DNA of 64,000 bases from Colwellia echini (GCF_002843355.2 NZ_PJAI02000011.1:1-64000); one strand, 5' to 3'. Counted from the stretch's first letter, positions 39,227-49,713 are shown. The notes: generated by a model from the sequence alone, not told the origin. Numbers and translations are program-made.

Positions 39227-40309
39227 TTAGCGAAGTTTTAATGTTGCTAAACCAACCAGGACAAGCATCAATGAAATAATCCAAAAACGTACAATGACTC
39301 GCGGCTCTGGCCAACCTTTCAATTCATAATGATGATGAATAGGTGCCATACGGAAAATACGCTGACCACGCATTTTATATGAGCCTACTTGTAAAATAAC
39401 TGACAGAGTTTCTATTACAAAAACACCGCCCATAATAAATAATACCAACTCTTGACGAACCAATACCGCAATAACGCCAAGTGCAGCCCCTAACGCTAAC
39501 GAACCTACATCGCCCATAAATACTTGTGCTGGGTAAGTGTTAAACCATAAAAAGCCTAAACCAGCACCCACAATAGCAGTACAAACAATCACTAATTCAC
39601 TGGCCAAAGCAATATGCGGAATATGTAAATAAGCTGAAAAGTTAACGTGCCCTGTAACGTAAGCAAATAATGCAAAAGCCCCTGCAACCATAATGGTTGG
39701 CACAATAGCTAAACCATCAAGACCATCAGTTAGGTTAACCGCATTAGAAGTACCCACAATAACGAAGTAAGTCATCACCACATAAAAAATGCCTAATTGC
39801 GGCAAGACTTCTTTAACAAACGGAATTAATAACGCAGTTTCATTTGGATCTTTTGAGATATAAAACAAAAACAATGCGGTACTGAATCCAATAATGGTTT
39901 GCCAAAAGTATTTCCAACGGGCAATTAGACCGTTAGAGTCTTTACGAATAACTTTGCGATAATCATCAACAAAACCAATAATGCCAAAGCTAACTACGAC
40001 AAACAGCACTACCCAAACATAGATATTATTTAAATCAGCCCAGAGTAAAACACTCATCACAATTGAGCCCAGTATCAGTATGCCGCCCATTGTCGGCGTA
40101 CCTGATTTTGATAAATGACTTTCTGGGCCGTCGTCTCGTACTGTTTGACCAATTTGCATTTTTTGCAAATAACGGATTAATTTAGGACCAAAATATAGAG
40201 CGAGAAATAGCGCTGTTAAAGTGCTAATAATGGCGCGAAATGTTAAATATGAAAAAACATTAAAGCCCGAATAAAATTGAGTTAAATACTCACCTAACCA
40301 AAGTAACAT
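39227..40309 (-). CDS. mraY: Phospho-MurNAc-pentapeptide transferase
   Basis: A 360-residue ten-TM enzyme that transfers phospho-MurNAc-pentapeptide to undecaprenyl phosphate, making lipid I. Catalytic-region motifs [30 protein letters not shown] and [15 protein letters not shown] are present, and the [19 protein letters not shown] end is diagnostic. Length matches E. coli. Start overlaps the murF stop by one base; a 64-bp gap follows before murD. Confidence 0.98.
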   Translation of the reverse strand: MLLWLGEYLTQFYSGFNVFSYLTFRAIISTLTALFLALYFGPKLIRYLQKMQIGQTVRDDGPESHLSKSGTPTMGGILILGSIVMSVLLWADLNNIYVWVVLFVVVSFGIIGFVDDYRKVIRKDSNGLIARWKYFWQTIIGFSTALFLFYISKDPNETALLIPFVKEVLPQLGIFYVVMTYFVIVGTSNAVNLTDGLDGLAIVPTIMVAGAFALFAYVTGHVNFSAYLHIPHIALASELVIVCTAIVGAGLGFLWFNTYPAQVFMGDVGSLALGAALGVIAVLVRQELVLFIMGGVFVIETLSVILQVGSYKMRGQRIFRMAPIHHHYELKGWPEPRVIVRFWIISLMLVLVGLATLKLR

Positions 40310-41922
40310 TACGCCATACCTTCTTTATTTTTAGTGTTACTGGTTTTGTTTTCACCAGCACTTTGTTGAGTATTATTTTGTTTTGCTTCTTGCTTAAGTG
40401 TTTGCTTCACTAATTGCGTAAAGCACTGGTTTTTATCTGCTAACCAGTTAACTATGTCGGCGACTACATGTTCCATATGAGCACTACGAGAGCCTTTGAC
40501 TAAAATGGCGATATCTTTTTGTCCTGCTAATAATTGTTTATTGAGTAAATTAACGAGATGATTAAACAACTCAACTCTTTGATTAAAATGTTGGCTTTGT
40601 TCATTTTTTTCATTGTCTTTGGCAAAAGCGTCGCTAGTACTTTGGCTTAACACACCTTTTGACAATAAAGTACTTATCTCAAGCTGTTTAGCAAACTCAC
40701 CCAACTCTTGATGATAACTTCTTGCCTCACTACCTAATTCACCCATATCACCTAAGATAAGAATGTTTTTACCCGGATAGGAAGCTAATAATGACGCAGC
40801 AGCTTTAGCCGACTCAAGGTTGGCGTTATAAGTGTCATCAATAAGTTTAATAGAGCAACCACTTTCATCATCACGTAATTGATGTAAATTAAGTCGGCCT
40901 TTTACCGGTTGCATTTGCGCAAGTCCTAAACGAATATCGTCAAGGCTAGCACCAAACTCTAAAGCAATACTGGCCGCAGCAACTGCGTTACAAACATTGT
41001 GTTTTCCGGGTACTGTAAGGTTAACTTCACAATTGCCACGTTCACTATGTAAAGTAAAACTTGCACAACCATTAACATCTAAAACAACATTTTCACTGTA
41101 ACAATCCGCTTTCTTGCTACTTGAATCAGGTTTAATATCAACAGAGCCATCACAAGGACTGGCACATGAAAAAGTGCGCACGATTTTATCCGTTAAGCGC
41201 CACTGCCATTGACTGGTGTATTTAGTGTCTTGGTTATAAAGCGCTACACCGTTTTCGCCAAGTCCTGAAAATATTTCACCTTTAGCGCGTGCTACACCAC
41301 ATAAATCACCAAAGCCTTCTAAATGTGCTGCGGCAATATTATTAATAACGGCAACATCGGGTTTAGCCAATGCCGTGGTATAAGCAATTTCACCCATGTG
41401 ATTTGCACCCATTTCAATTACAGCAAAATCATGTACAGGCTTTAAACGCAGTAAGGTTAGCGGTACGCCAATATCATTATTGAAATTTCCGTTGGTTGCT
41501 AATACGTTACCTAAACGAGATAAAATTGCGGCAACCATTTCTTTAACGGTAGTTTTACCGCTACTACCAGTTATACCAACAGTTTTTGGTGCTACTTGCT
41601 GTTTAACAAACGCGGCAATTTGCCCTAATGCAATACGCGTATCGTTAACTATTAATTGTGGCGTATTTGCTAAGCTATTTGTTATTGCTAAAGAGTGTGT
41701 AACTATTAATAATTTACAGCCCTGTTCAACCACTTGCTCAGCAAAACGATGACCATCAAAATTAGGGCCTTTAAGAGCAAGAAATGCAGTACTCTTATTA
41801 GATTTTTCGTCGATAGCGCGACTATCAATAACAAGTTCGTCAATGGTATGTGAATTATCCGCACAGGCGATCAATTCACCGCCAGTAATTTTCGCTAAAG
41901 TAGAGAGAGTTAAGGAGATCAT
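40309..41922 (-). CDS. murF: UDP-MurNAc-tripeptide--D-Ala-D-Ala ligase
   Basis: A 537-residue Mur ligase that adds D-Ala-D-Ala to the UDP-MurNAc-tripeptide. The P-loop is [18 protein letters not shown] (about 115-132), then [16 protein letters not shown] and [10 protein letters not shown]. It is about 80 residues longer than E. coli MurF, due to a hydrophilic insert around 250-275 ([18 protein letters not shown]) and a Gln/Asn/Lys-rich C-terminal tail. The start overlaps the murE stop by 4 bp. Confidence 0.96.
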   Translation of the reverse strand: MISLTLSTLAKITGGELIACADNSHTIDELVIDSRAIDEKSNKSTAFLALKGPNFDGHRFAEQVVEQGCKLLIVTHSLAITNSLANTPQLIVNDTRIALGQIAAFVKQQVAPKTVGITGSSGKTTVKEMVAAILSRLGNVLATNGNFNNDIGVPLTLLRLKPVHDFAVIEMGANHMGEIAYTTALAKPDVAVINNIAAAHLEGFGDLCGVARAKGEIFSGLGENGVALYNQDTKYTSQWQWRLTDKIVRTFSCASPCDGSVDIKPDSSSKKADCYSENVVLDVNGCASFTLHSERGNCEVNLTVPGKHNVCNAVAAASIALEFGASLDDIRLGLAQMQPVKGRLNLHQLRDDESGCSIKLIDDTYNANLESAKAAASLLASYPGKNILILGDMGELGSEARSYHQELGEFAKQLEISTLLSKGVLSQSTSDAFAKDNEKNEQSQHFNQRVELFNHLVNLLNKQLLAGQKDIAILVKGSRSAHMEHVVADIVNWLADKNQCFTQLVKQTLKQEAKQNNTQQSAGENKTSNTKNKEGMA

Positions 41923-43628
41923 ACTTTAGCCTCATGTATTGTTTCTGAATTAAATGGTGTAGCTGCACTTGCTTGTTGCTGATAAAAATCGCGTACCACT
42001 AATCGTTCGTTATAAGATAATTTTTCTGTGCCTACCACTTCACCTTTAGCATTATACTTAGGCATTACCACGTAATCTTCATGCCCCTTACCAGCTAACA
42101 AGACAATATCACCCGCTTTTGCTATGTTTAATGTTTGTAATACGGCTTGCTTTCTATCTAAAACAATGCTGATTTTTTTAGCTTTAGGTTCAACAAAGCC
42201 AGCAACAAAACCTGTAACAAAACCAGCAACAATATCATCAGCAATTGACTGTTCATTTTCAGTTCGAGGGTTGTCATTAGTGACCACAATTACGTCTGCA
42301 TATTGCTCTGCAGCTTTTGCCATTAATGGACGTTTACCTTTATCTCGATCACCGCCACAACCAAACACTACGTAAAGCTGACCTTGACAATGTTGACGAC
42401 AAGCTTGTAATGCTTTTTCTAAAGCATCAGGTGTATGAGCATAATCAACCACTGCAGTGGCAAAACCTGTCGCACTTGTTGCTTCCATTCGACCGGCAAT
42501 AGCAGTTACCTTAGCTACTAAATTAGGAATATTATCTAAAGGGAAACCTTGAATGAGTAATACGCTAATTGCCGCTAATAAGTTATCGATATTAAAATCG
42601 CCCAATAATGGACTGGTGATTTTCACCTCGCCCAAATGAGTTACTAAAACGAATGAAACACCCTGGCCGTGGTGATTAATATTTTTAGCAATAACAAAAT
42701 ATGGATAGTTAACTAATGCTTCTGCTGTTATTCGACGGCTGTAAACCCAAGCAGTTTGATTTATTGACTCTTTTACCGTGACTTTTTTGCTACAAAAATC
42801 AGTCCAATTTTCTAACCATTGTTTGCCTTGCTGGTCATCAATATTAATAACCGCCACTTGACTATTATCACCGGTGAAAATTTGTTTTTTTGCTTCACCA
42901 TAACTTGCCATTGAGCCGTGATAATCAAGGTGATCTCTGGTTAAATTAGTAAATATCGCGATATCAAATAAATCGGCTTGCACGCGATTTTGCGCTAATG
43001 CGTGTGATGAAACTTCCATAGCAACATAGCTAAATGGTGTTTCATTCAATTGTGTTGAACTAGTTGATTCACTTACTGGCTTAGTGTTAAAACGATATAA
43101 TAATTGATGTAATTCACAGGCACCTGGTGTGGTATTTTCTATCGGCTGTAAGTCATTTAATGCGCCAGCGCCATTAGTACCAATAACCGCACACGGCTTA
43201 TTGCAAGCATTTAACATTTGCGCAAGTAACTGACTCGTTGTTGTTTTACCGTTAGTACCAGTAATACCAACCATAGTCATATTATTTTGTGGTGCTTGGT
43301 AATAAGCTTTTGCTAGGAGAAATAAATGCTGATTAAGTTGATAAAACTTAACGATATATACGCCATTTTCAAGCTCAAGTTCACCATGTTCAGCACTGCT
43401 TTCACACTCTGCAATAACTAACTTAGCGCCTTGTTTTATAGCTTTATCAATGTATTTACGTCCATCTTGAGCATGACCAATCACGGCGCAAAAAATATCA
43501 TTTTCACTTACAAGACGGCTGTCGTTATGAAGATCGCCATATAAATCGGTAAGATTAGGTTGTTCATCAAGATCAATATTGAAAAGCTTTAAGCAATTGA
43601 TTATTTGTTGTGTGGCAGGTTTAAGCAT
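41919..43628 (-). CDS. murE: UDP-MurNAc-L-Ala-D-Glu--meso-DAP ligase
   Basis: A protein of about 569 residues. P-loop VGITGTNGKTTTSQLLA, and VTNDNPRTE carries the DNPR motif that selects meso-diaminopimelate, so the peptidoglycan is the normal Gram-negative type. I chose ATG at 43628 (MLKPATQQ), which has AGGAGAG just upstream and overlaps the ftsI end by 8 bp; the longer frame starts with TTG at 43646. A small internal repeat (AGFVTGFVAGF) precedes the last domain, which also makes the protein somewhat longer than in E. coli. Confidence 0.96.
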   Translation of the reverse strand: MLKPATQQIINCLKLFNIDLDEQPNLTDLYGDLHNDSRLVSENDIFCAVIGHAQDGRKYIDKAIKQGAKLVIAECESSAEHGELELENGVYIVKFYQLNQHLFLLAKAYYQAPQNNMTMVGITGTNGKTTTSQLLAQMLNACNKPCAVIGTNGAGALNDLQPIENTTPGACELHQLLYRFNTKPVSESTSSTQLNETPFSYVAMEVSSHALAQNRVQADLFDIAIFTNLTRDHLDYHGSMASYGEAKKQIFTGDNSQVAVINIDDQQGKQWLENWTDFCSKKVTVKESINQTAWVYSRRITAEALVNYPYFVIAKNINHHGQGVSFVLVTHLGEVKITSPLLGDFNIDNLLAAISVLLIQGFPLDNIPNLVAKVTAIAGRMEATSATGFATAVVDYAHTPDALEKALQACRQHCQGQLYVVFGCGGDRDKGKRPLMAKAAEQYADVIVVTNDNPRTENEQSIADDIVAGFVTGFVAGFVEPKAKKISIVLDRKQAVLQTLNIAKAGDIVLLAGKGHEDYVVMPKYNAKGEVVGTEKLSYNERLVVRDFYQQQASAATPFNSETIHEAKV

Positions 43629-45390
43629 GATGCTCTCCTGCAACAATAGTTTTTTCCGTTGCTTCTATTTGCTTACTGGCTGTTCGAGATTCTTGTGCAT
43701 CAGGGGCAATATTAAGCACTCGTAATGCCCCTTTCATTACCCGAGAAAATACCGGCGCCGCTACTTCACCGCCATGATAAAGATCACCACTTGGCTCGTT
43801 AATAACAACCACAACCACAATCGCAGGATTTGAAATTGGCGCAATGCCTGCAAATAAACCTACATAATCATTGCCATAACCACCAGCAACAGCTTTTATT
43901 GAAGTACCTGTTTTACCGCCAACACGATAACCATCAACTTTAGCTTTCGGTACATGCTGATCAACTACCGCTTCAAGCATATGAGTAACCGCTAGGCTGT
44001 TTTTTTCAGAAAATATTCTCACTTCATCAGCAGGATCAATTGGCTCACCATTGGATTTAACAATAGTTAACCTGCGCTTTATACCACCGTTAGCTAACGC
44101 CACATAAAGTCGAGCTAACTGGACTGGTGTAATTGCTAGCCCTGCGCCCCAAGATAATGTAGCTAATTCAAACTCAGACCAACGACTTCTGTCATGCATC
44201 ATGCCCGAGCTTTCACCCACTAGGTTAGTGCCAGTATCATCAGCAAAACCTGCGTCAAAAAACTTAGTTAATAAATAATCTTTCGGTACAGACAAGGCTA
44301 ATTTAGTGGTGCCCATATTTGATGAGGTGACTAATATATCTTCAATAGATAACTTACCGCGATTGATAGGATCGCTAACACGTCTACCACCTAAACGCAT
44401 CCAACCAGGGCTAGTGTTAATTACTGTATTGGCTTTTGCCGAGCCAAATTCTAATGCTGTTAATGCCGTTAACGGCTTCATAGTTGAGCCTGGCTCGTAA
44501 ATATCGGTGATCGCTCTATTTCGAAAACGATGAATAGCAGTATTACGACGATTATTTGGGTTATACGATGGGCTATTAGTCATGGCTAATATCTCACCAG
44601 TATGAATATTAGCAACAACAACTGAGCCTGAGGTTGCTTTAAATGCTTGAACCGCACCTTTTAATTCTTTATAAGCAATAGCTTGAATTCGTTGATCAAT
44701 ACTTAAGGTAATGTCTTGCGCTTGCTCTGCTTCTTTGACCGAAATAATTTCTATTTTTCGACCTTTAGCATCTTTTCTAAAACGTTTTGCACCACCCGTA
44801 CCGGTAAGTAACTCGTCGTACATTCGTTCGATACCTTCAATGCCTTTATCATCAACATTTGTAAAACCAAGCAGATGGGCACTAATTTCGCCAGTAGGGT
44901 AAAAACGTTTTGATTCTTTACGTAAATGGATACCCGGTATTTTCAATTCTTTGATGTAATTTGCCATGGCTGGCGATATTTTACGCTCAAGATAAATGAA
45001 ACGCTTGCTAGGGTTTCTCACTACTCGGGTAGTGAGTTGATTAATATCTTGATCAAGCACGTCGGCTAATGCTTGCCAATGTTTGGTCATGGCAAGCGCA
45101 TTATTATCCATGATGATTTTAGGATCTGCCCAAACCGTTTGTACTGGTACACTAATGGCAAGCTCAGCACCATTACGATCAACAATATTGCCGCGCTGTA
45201 CGGTATTTGCGGCAACACGTAATGAACGTAAATCGCCTTGCTTTTGTAGCATTTCAGGTTCAACAACTTGAATATAAGCAGTGCGCGCCATTAAACACAG
45301 ATAAATAAGCCCAATAATAGCCAACACTAAATAATATCGCCAAGGGGCGGTATTTAGTGGGTTATTTTTTGGGGTTACTTTTTTATTCAC
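43621..45390 (-). CDS. ftsI: Septal transpeptidase FtsI (PBP3)
   Basis: A 589-residue class B penicillin-binding protein. TM at about 18-38, then a pedestal domain (RGNIVDRNGAELAISVPVQ). Catalytic motifs: S302-TMK (SxxK), S356-S357-N358 (SxN) and K493-TG. It cross-links septal peptidoglycan with FtsW. A hydrophilic C-terminal end (about 570-589) overlaps murE. Spacing to ftsL is 28 bp. Confidence 0.98.
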   Translation of the reverse strand: MNKKVTPKNNPLNTAPWRYYLVLAIIGLIYLCLMARTAYIQVVEPEMLQKQGDLRSLRVAANTVQRGNIVDRNGAELAISVPVQTVWADPKIIMDNNALAMTKHWQALADVLDQDINQLTTRVVRNPSKRFIYLERKISPAMANYIKELKIPGIHLRKESKRFYPTGEISAHLLGFTNVDDKGIEGIERMYDELLTGTGGAKRFRKDAKGRKIEIISVKEAEQAQDITLSIDQRIQAIAYKELKGAVQAFKATSGSVVVANIHTGEILAMTNSPSYNPNNRRNTAIHRFRNRAITDIYEPGSTMKPLTALTALEFGSAKANTVINTSPGWMRLGGRRVSDPINRGKLSIEDILVTSSNMGTTKLALSVPKDYLLTKFFDAGFADDTGTNLVGESSGMMHDRSRWSEFELATLSWGAGLAITPVQLARLYVALANGGIKRRLTIVKSNGEPIDPADEVRIFSEKNSLAVTHMLEAVVDQHVPKAKVDGYRVGGKTGTSIKAVAGGYGNDYVGLFAGIAPISNPAIVVVVVINEPSGDLYHGGEVAAPVFSRVMKGALRVLNIAPDAQESRTASKQIEATEKTIVAGEHHA

Positions 45391-45418
45391 ACCGTTCTCT
45401 TTTAATCTAAGGTAATTT

Positions 45419-45727
45419 TTAATCCAGGGTCACAATCACTTCTGAATTACTATTCGGCCGCTTCATGTCTAACAAATGCTTTGCTTTACTTTCAATGGCG
45501 CTATGCTCTGCTAAACTATTTTGCTCTAACAACAAATTGCGCCATTCAATATTTAATTCGTCTTTTTGTGCCCGTAGTATTTCAAGTTCACTAGTAGTTT
45601 GCCGATTAACATGACTGTAATAAACCACTGCAAACGCTGATAACACCACAAACAGTAACAACAAGTAAGTTACGACATAACGGACAAGATCTTGCCAAAT
45701 ATCGAAAACTAACGGGCGCGCAGCCAT
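45419..45727 (-). CDS. ftsL: Cell division protein FtsL
   Basis: A 102-residue bitopic protein. TM at about 17-38 (VVTYLLLLFVVLSAFAVVYY) and a periplasmic coiled coil with heptad spacing (TTSELEILRAQKDELNIEW). It forms the FtsQLB complex that activates FtsWI. Identification relies on size, topology and position between rsmH and ftsI; it starts 2 bp after rsmH ends. Confidence 0.92.
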   Translation of the reverse strand: MAARPLVFDIWQDLVRYVVTYLLLLFVVLSAFAVVYYSHVNRQTTSELEILRAQKDELNIEWRNLLLEQNSLAEHSAIESKAKHLLDMKRPNSNSEVIVTLD

Positions 45728-45729
45728 AA

Positions 45730-46677
45730 CTAGTCGGTATTTCTTTCTAAACGCTCAGCAATACGTAATACCGAGCTGCGAGAACGTACATTTTCTTCTA
45801 CTTCCGTTTTACTTGGTTTTTGTCGACCAATTAATGCAAACTTTTTACCTTTGTTTAATTCAGCTTCGCTGATCGGCATTCCACGTGGTACTACTCGACC
45901 TTGCGAATGCTTTTTCATAAACTGTTTTACTAATCGGTCTTCCAACGAATGAAAACTAATCACCACTAAACGTCCACCAACTGCTAACACATCAAGTGAT
46001 GCTGCTAGCGCTTTTTCGATTTGATCTAACTCGCTGTTGATATACATACGAATCGCTTGAAAGCTTCGTGTAGCTGGGTGTTTTTTAATTTCACGTTGTG
46101 GTGCAGTGGTTTTAATTAACTTTGCTAGTTCACTGGTTCTAGTTAATGGTGACTCGTCACGGCTATCAACTATCGCATTAGCAATGCGCCATGCATGTTT
46201 CTCTTCACCAAAGGTGCGCAATACCCAAGTAATATCTTCAACATCAGCAACCGCTAGCCATTGTGCCGCAGTTTGCCCTTTACTCGTATCCATGCGCATA
46301 TCAAGAGGGCCGTCTTTCATAAAACTAAAGCCACGCTCAGCTTCATCAAGTTGTGGTGACGATACGCCAAGGTCAAGTAAAATACCGTCAACTTTACCCA
46401 TTAAATCATGTTTTTCAGCTATATCAGCTAATGCGGCAAAGCCTTCATGTTCAATATTAAAACGAGCATCATCTTTAAACTTTTCTGCGGCAATAATGGC
46501 ACTAGGATCACGATCAATAGCAATCAAGCGACCATTAGCGGATAACTTAGAAAGTATTAAGAACGAGTGTCCGCCTCGACCAAAAGTACAATCGATATAG
46601 CAACCATTATCAGTGATAGCTAAGCCATCCACGGCTTCATTGAGCAACACTGAAATATGTGTGGTATCTAGTTCCAT
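45730..46677 (-). CDS. rsmH: 16S rRNA m4C1402 methyltransferase
   Basis: A 315-residue SAM-dependent methyltransferase (MraW). [13 protein letters not shown] starts the family, the SAM loop is [16 protein letters not shown], and [20 protein letters not shown] plus GPLDMRMD are diagnostic. [15 protein letters not shown] lies near the end. It methylates C1402 of 16S rRNA. It follows mraZ after 68 bp. Confidence 0.97.
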   Translation of the reverse strand: MELDTTHISVLLNEAVDGLAITDNGCYIDCTFGRGGHSFLILSKLSANGRLIAIDRDPSAIIAAEKFKDDARFNIEHEGFAALADIAEKHDLMGKVDGILLDLGVSSPQLDEAERGFSFMKDGPLDMRMDTSKGQTAAQWLAVADVEDITWVLRTFGEEKHAWRIANAIVDSRDESPLTRTSELAKLIKTTAPQREIKKHPATRSFQAIRMYINSELDQIEKALAASLDVLAVGGRLVVISFHSLEDRLVKQFMKKHSQGRVVPRGMPISEAELNKGKKFALIGRQKPSKTEVEENVRSRSSVLRIAERLERNTD

Positions 46678-46745
46678 GGTATTAATTTTTATTACCTAGT
46701 TTGCACCTTTGACAGTGCTTTAATTTAAAAGTGACTTTTTATAAA

Positions 46746-47204
46746 CTACAGTGATAAGTCGAGTAAGCGTTCTGTTAGTTCAATTTCACCCGATTGTATT
46801 TGGCTAATACCTTGCTGCATTTGCTCTTGCCATGCAGTGTCATGCCAAATTTCAAATTTATTTAATTGACCAACCAACATGATATTTTTTTCAAGGTTGG
46901 CATGTTCTCTTAATGGTCCATTAATTAATAAACGGCCATTTTTATCCATTTCACAGTCGCTCGCATTACCCAAAATTATTTGTTTAAACAAACGCTCTTG
47001 TGGGTTTGTGCTCGACAAACGTGCTAATGATAATTCTATTTCTTCCCATTCAGGTAAGGGATAAAGCAATAAACAAGCTTGTTGAATATCAACTGTACAG
47101 ACCATTTTACCTTCGCAATCACGCAATAGTTCTTCGCGATACTTAGTTGGTATCGTGATCCTATTTTTATTGTCGAGCGTAATTGCGCTGGTGCCTCTGA
47201 ACAT
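46746..47204 (-). CDS. mraZ: Transcriptional regulator MraZ
   Basis: A 152-residue protein with two AbrB/SpoVT-type halves. The paired DXXXR signatures are in LDNKNRITIPTKYR and MDKNGRLLINGPLR. MraZ represses its own dcw promoter in E. coli by binding TGGGN direct repeats. A matching set of repeats is at 47459-47492, beyond a MITE-like insertion. Confidence 0.96.
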   Translation of the reverse strand: MFRGTSAITLDNKNRITIPTKYREELLRDCEGKMVCTVDIQQACLLLYPLPEWEEIELSLARLSSTNPQERLFKQIILGNASDCEMDKNGRLLINGPLREHANLEKNIMLVGQLNKFEIWHDTAWQEQMQQGISQIQSGEIELTERLLDLSL

Positions 47205-47241
47205 GTTTGTTTTTTCGTCACTCTTTATTGATTAGTTAAGT

Positions 47242-47437
47242 AACCTGAGTTCGGGATAAGCAAAATGCTACAACAGCCTTAATTACCCGTATTACTTCGT
47301 TATGAAAGCTCCCAATAACCCGTTATTGGCTTCGCTTTCCTGCCTTGTACTACGAATAATTAAAACTATTGTAAAGGTAAAATTCTAAGTGATTGATATT
47401 ATTATTCTACTCACTTTCATTATCCCGAACTCAGGTT
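47242..47437. mobile_element. 196-bp MITE-like element in the mraZ leader
   Basis: Perfect 18-bp terminal inverted repeats, AACCTGAGTTCGGGATAA at 47242-47259 and its inverse at 47420-47437. Both ends are flanked by AAGT (47238-47241 and 47438-47441), a probable 4-bp target duplication. The interior has no gene. It lies between the dcw promoter and the mraZ ribosome binding site. A short AAGT-AACCTGAGTT match also occurs at about 52037-52050. Confidence 0.82.
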
Positions 47438-47458
47438 AAGTAGAAATTTACGAATGTG

Positions 47459-47492
47459 ACACTAAGATCCACAATTCCCCACTTTTTTCCAC
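47459..47492 (-). promoter_or_regulatory. Probable MraZ operator
   Basis: On the minus strand three GTGG words stand exactly 10 bp apart (plus-strand CCAC at 47469, 47479 and 47489), with a fourth GTGT-type word at 47459. The sequence reads GTGGAAAAAA, GTGGGGAATT, GTGGATCTTA. E. coli MraZ binds TGGG-type direct repeats with 5-nt spacers, the same period. Position just after the promoter fits autorepression. Confidence 0.75.
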
Positions 47493-47500
47493 ATTGATAC

Positions 47501-47530
47501 AGTTTAGAGAAAAAAGCAATAGGCTGTCAA
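47501..47530 (-). promoter_or_regulatory. Probable dcw promoter (Pmra)
   Basis: A perfect TTGACA (minus strand, 47530-47525) is followed after 18 nt by TAAACT (47506-47501), four of six matches to TATAAT. Transcription would start near 47494 and enter the MraZ repeats at once. It lies about 290 bp before the mraZ start because a 196-bp element has been inserted. Confidence 0.7.
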
Positions 47531-47847
47531 GTAACTAAATTGAAAATAGCGGCACTAAATACTGGCTATAAAACCAGTAAAAATAAGGGGTGTAAGGAAG
47601 TGGATGAAATTGTGGAGTTTTGTGGGAGACAATCCCTAAAATGACTATAAAAATAATATTTTTAAGTGCTGTTTGATGTAATATTAAATAGAGGTTGTGA
47701 TCAAAGTGAGGTATGAGGTGTTGTTTCCCCCAGAAAGAAAAAACAACACCTGAAATAAGCTAGTTTGTAGCTCACTATTGGTATATGAAATTAGATAAAT
47801 AGTTAATTAGGTAACTAGGTAACTAGGTAACTAAAGCAAGTAAACAA
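47531..47847. other. Gap between dcw promoter and acyl-CoA dehydrogenase gene
   Basis: No gene is visible. AGGTGTTGTTT at 47716-47726 pairs with AAACAACACCT at 47741-47751 (11 bp, 14-nt loop), but no T-tract follows on either strand, so it is not a textbook terminator. TAGGTAAC is repeated three times in tandem at 47808-47831, just past the acyl-CoA dehydrogenase stop. Confidence 0.6.
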
Positions 47848-49713
47848 CTAAAATAGCTCATCATCAATTGCAAACAAGGTCTGGCAACCTGCTTTAATGG
47901 TTGCTAACAATGATAAACGTCGTGGTAATAATCGGGCGTAATAATATTGAGCAGTCTGTAATTTACTATTGTAAAAGTCATTACCATATTCCCCTTGCTC
48001 TGTATCATTATTCTCAACGCTGCTATCACTAGAGTTAAGTTTTTCTAGTGATACTTGCGCCATTTTCGCCCATACAAAAGCCATGGCGGTATAACCAAAT
48101 ACATGCAGATAGTCATTAGCTGCGGCGCCAATTTCATTGAGATCATCACTCGATTTAGCTAATAGTAATTGTGAAATGTCATCTAAATCAGTTAGTGCAC
48201 TTTGTAATGGCTCAATAAATTCATTCATAGCTAACGCGCTATCTTGTTGTGTTTTTATATAGTCGCTAACTTCTGTGATAAAAACGTTTATCATTTTACC
48301 TTTTGAGCCAATCACTTTACGCAATAACAAATCCATGGCTTGAATACCATTAGTGCCCTCATATATTTGAGCAATACGTGCATCTCGAACAAGCTGCTCT
48401 TGTCCCCATTCGCGAATATAACCATGCCCGCCTAATACTTGCTGGCCTGCTACGGTACTTTCAAAGCCTAAGTCAGTGAAAAAAGCTTTTGCTAGTGGCG
48501 TCATTAACGCAGATAAAGTCTCGCCTTTTTGTTGTAATTCATCAGTAGCAAAGGTTGCATAATCTAACTGTTGGGCAATATAACAACTTAATGCGCGCGA
48601 GCCTTCGTTAAAGGCTTTCATTGACAATAACATGCGACGCACATCGCCATGCACCATTATTGAATCTGGTTGCTTTTTCCCGCCATCACTATTTTTAACC
48701 GCTGTTGGATTTAACGACTTACCTTGTCGCCTTTCTTTGGCGTACTCCAATGCATTTTGATAAGAGCGCTCTCCTGCTGACATACCTTGAATACCAACAC
48801 CAATTCGTTCAAAATTCATCATGGTGAACATACAGGCTAAACCTTTGTTTAATTCACCGATAAGAAAGCCTTGTGCGCCGTCAAAATTGATTACACATGT
48901 GGCTGAGGCATGAATACCCATTTTATGCTCAATAGCGCCGCAACTAACATTGTTGTTTGCACCTAACTCGTCATTGTTTTTAACCGAGAATTTAGGTACT
49001 AAAAATAGTGATATGCCTTTGGGGCCGTCAGGCGCATCAGGTAATTTGGCTAATACAAGATGAATAATATTATCGGTAAGGTCATGCTCACCGCCTGTAA
49101 TAAATATTTTGCTACCCGTGATTTGATAACTGCCGTCCGTTTGCGGTAGAGCTTTGGTTTTTATAATGCCAAGATCTGAACCCGCATGCGCTTCAGTTAA
49201 ACACATTGATGCAGCCCATTCGCCACTATATAGTTTAGTTAAATAACGTTGTTTTAACTCTTCACTACCGTGTTTTGCTAACGATAAAGCTGCGCCTGCG
49301 GTGAGTATAGGGTACAAAGCAAAAGATATATCAGCACTACATAGCATTTCTTCAACAAAAGCACTGACTATTTTGGGCATGCCCATGCCGCCATAATTAG
49401 TATCACCACCCAGAGCACACCATCCTCCTTGTGCAAAAGTATTAAATGCCTCTTTATAGCCGGGTGCCGTTGTTACTTGTCCGCCAATTCCTGTTTCATT
49501 GAGGGTAAAACTCACGCCTATTTCATCACCTTGACGTGCAATGGGAGCTATTTCTTGCTCAGCAATTTTGGCGCATTCTTGTAATATTGCCACCGCAGTT
49601 TCTTGATCAACTTGCTCATTTAGTTGCGGTAATTGTTGCCACATTGTATCGGCATTGAATACTTGATAGAGCAAAAAATTCATATCGGTTAATGGCGCTT
49701 TATAGTCAGCCAT
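47848..49713 (-). CDS. Acyl-CoA dehydrogenase (DmdC-like, C-terminally extended)
   Basis: A 621-residue flavoprotein. The first 480 residues are a standard acyl-CoA dehydrogenase: MCLTEAHAGSDLGIIKTKA around the FAD site and GGHGYIREWGQEQLVRDARI plus IYEGTNGIQAMDLLLRK near the end of the core. About 130 more residues form the C-terminal domain found in the long branch that includes DmdC. The start MADYKAPLTDMNFLLYQVF is also typical of that branch. Substrate is unknown; fatty or branched acyl-CoA oxidation is likely. It stands alone, divergent from the next gene. Confidence 0.9.
   Translation of the reverse strand: MADYKAPLTDMNFLLYQVFNADTMWQQLPQLNEQVDQETAVAILQECAKIAEQEIAPIARQGDEIGVSFTLNETGIGGQVTTAPGYKEAFNTFAQGGWCALGGDTNYGGMGMPKIVSAFVEEMLCSADISFALYPILTAGAALSLAKHGSEELKQRYLTKLYSGEWAASMCLTEAHAGSDLGIIKTKALPQTDGSYQITGSKIFITGGEHDLTDNIIHLVLAKLPDAPDGPKGISLFLVPKFSVKNNDELGANNNVSCGAIEHKMGIHASATCVINFDGAQGFLIGELNKGLACMFTMMNFERIGVGIQGMSAGERSYQNALEYAKERRQGKSLNPTAVKNSDGGKKQPDSIMVHGDVRRMLLSMKAFNEGSRALSCYIAQQLDYATFATDELQQKGETLSALMTPLAKAFFTDLGFESTVAGQQVLGGHGYIREWGQEQLVRDARIAQIYEGTNGIQAMDLLLRKVIGSKGKMINVFITEVSDYIKTQQDSALAMNEFIEPLQSALTDLDDISQLLLAKSSDDLNEIGAAANDYLHVFGYTAMAFVWAKMAQVSLEKLNSSDSSVENNDTEQGEYGNDFYNSKLQTAQYYYARLLPRRLSLLATIKAGCQTLFAIDDELF

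Noticed and set aside
47716-47751. Terminator for the acyl-CoA dehydrogenase gene
   Set aside because: The 11-bp hairpin has a 14-nt loop and no T-tract on either strand.
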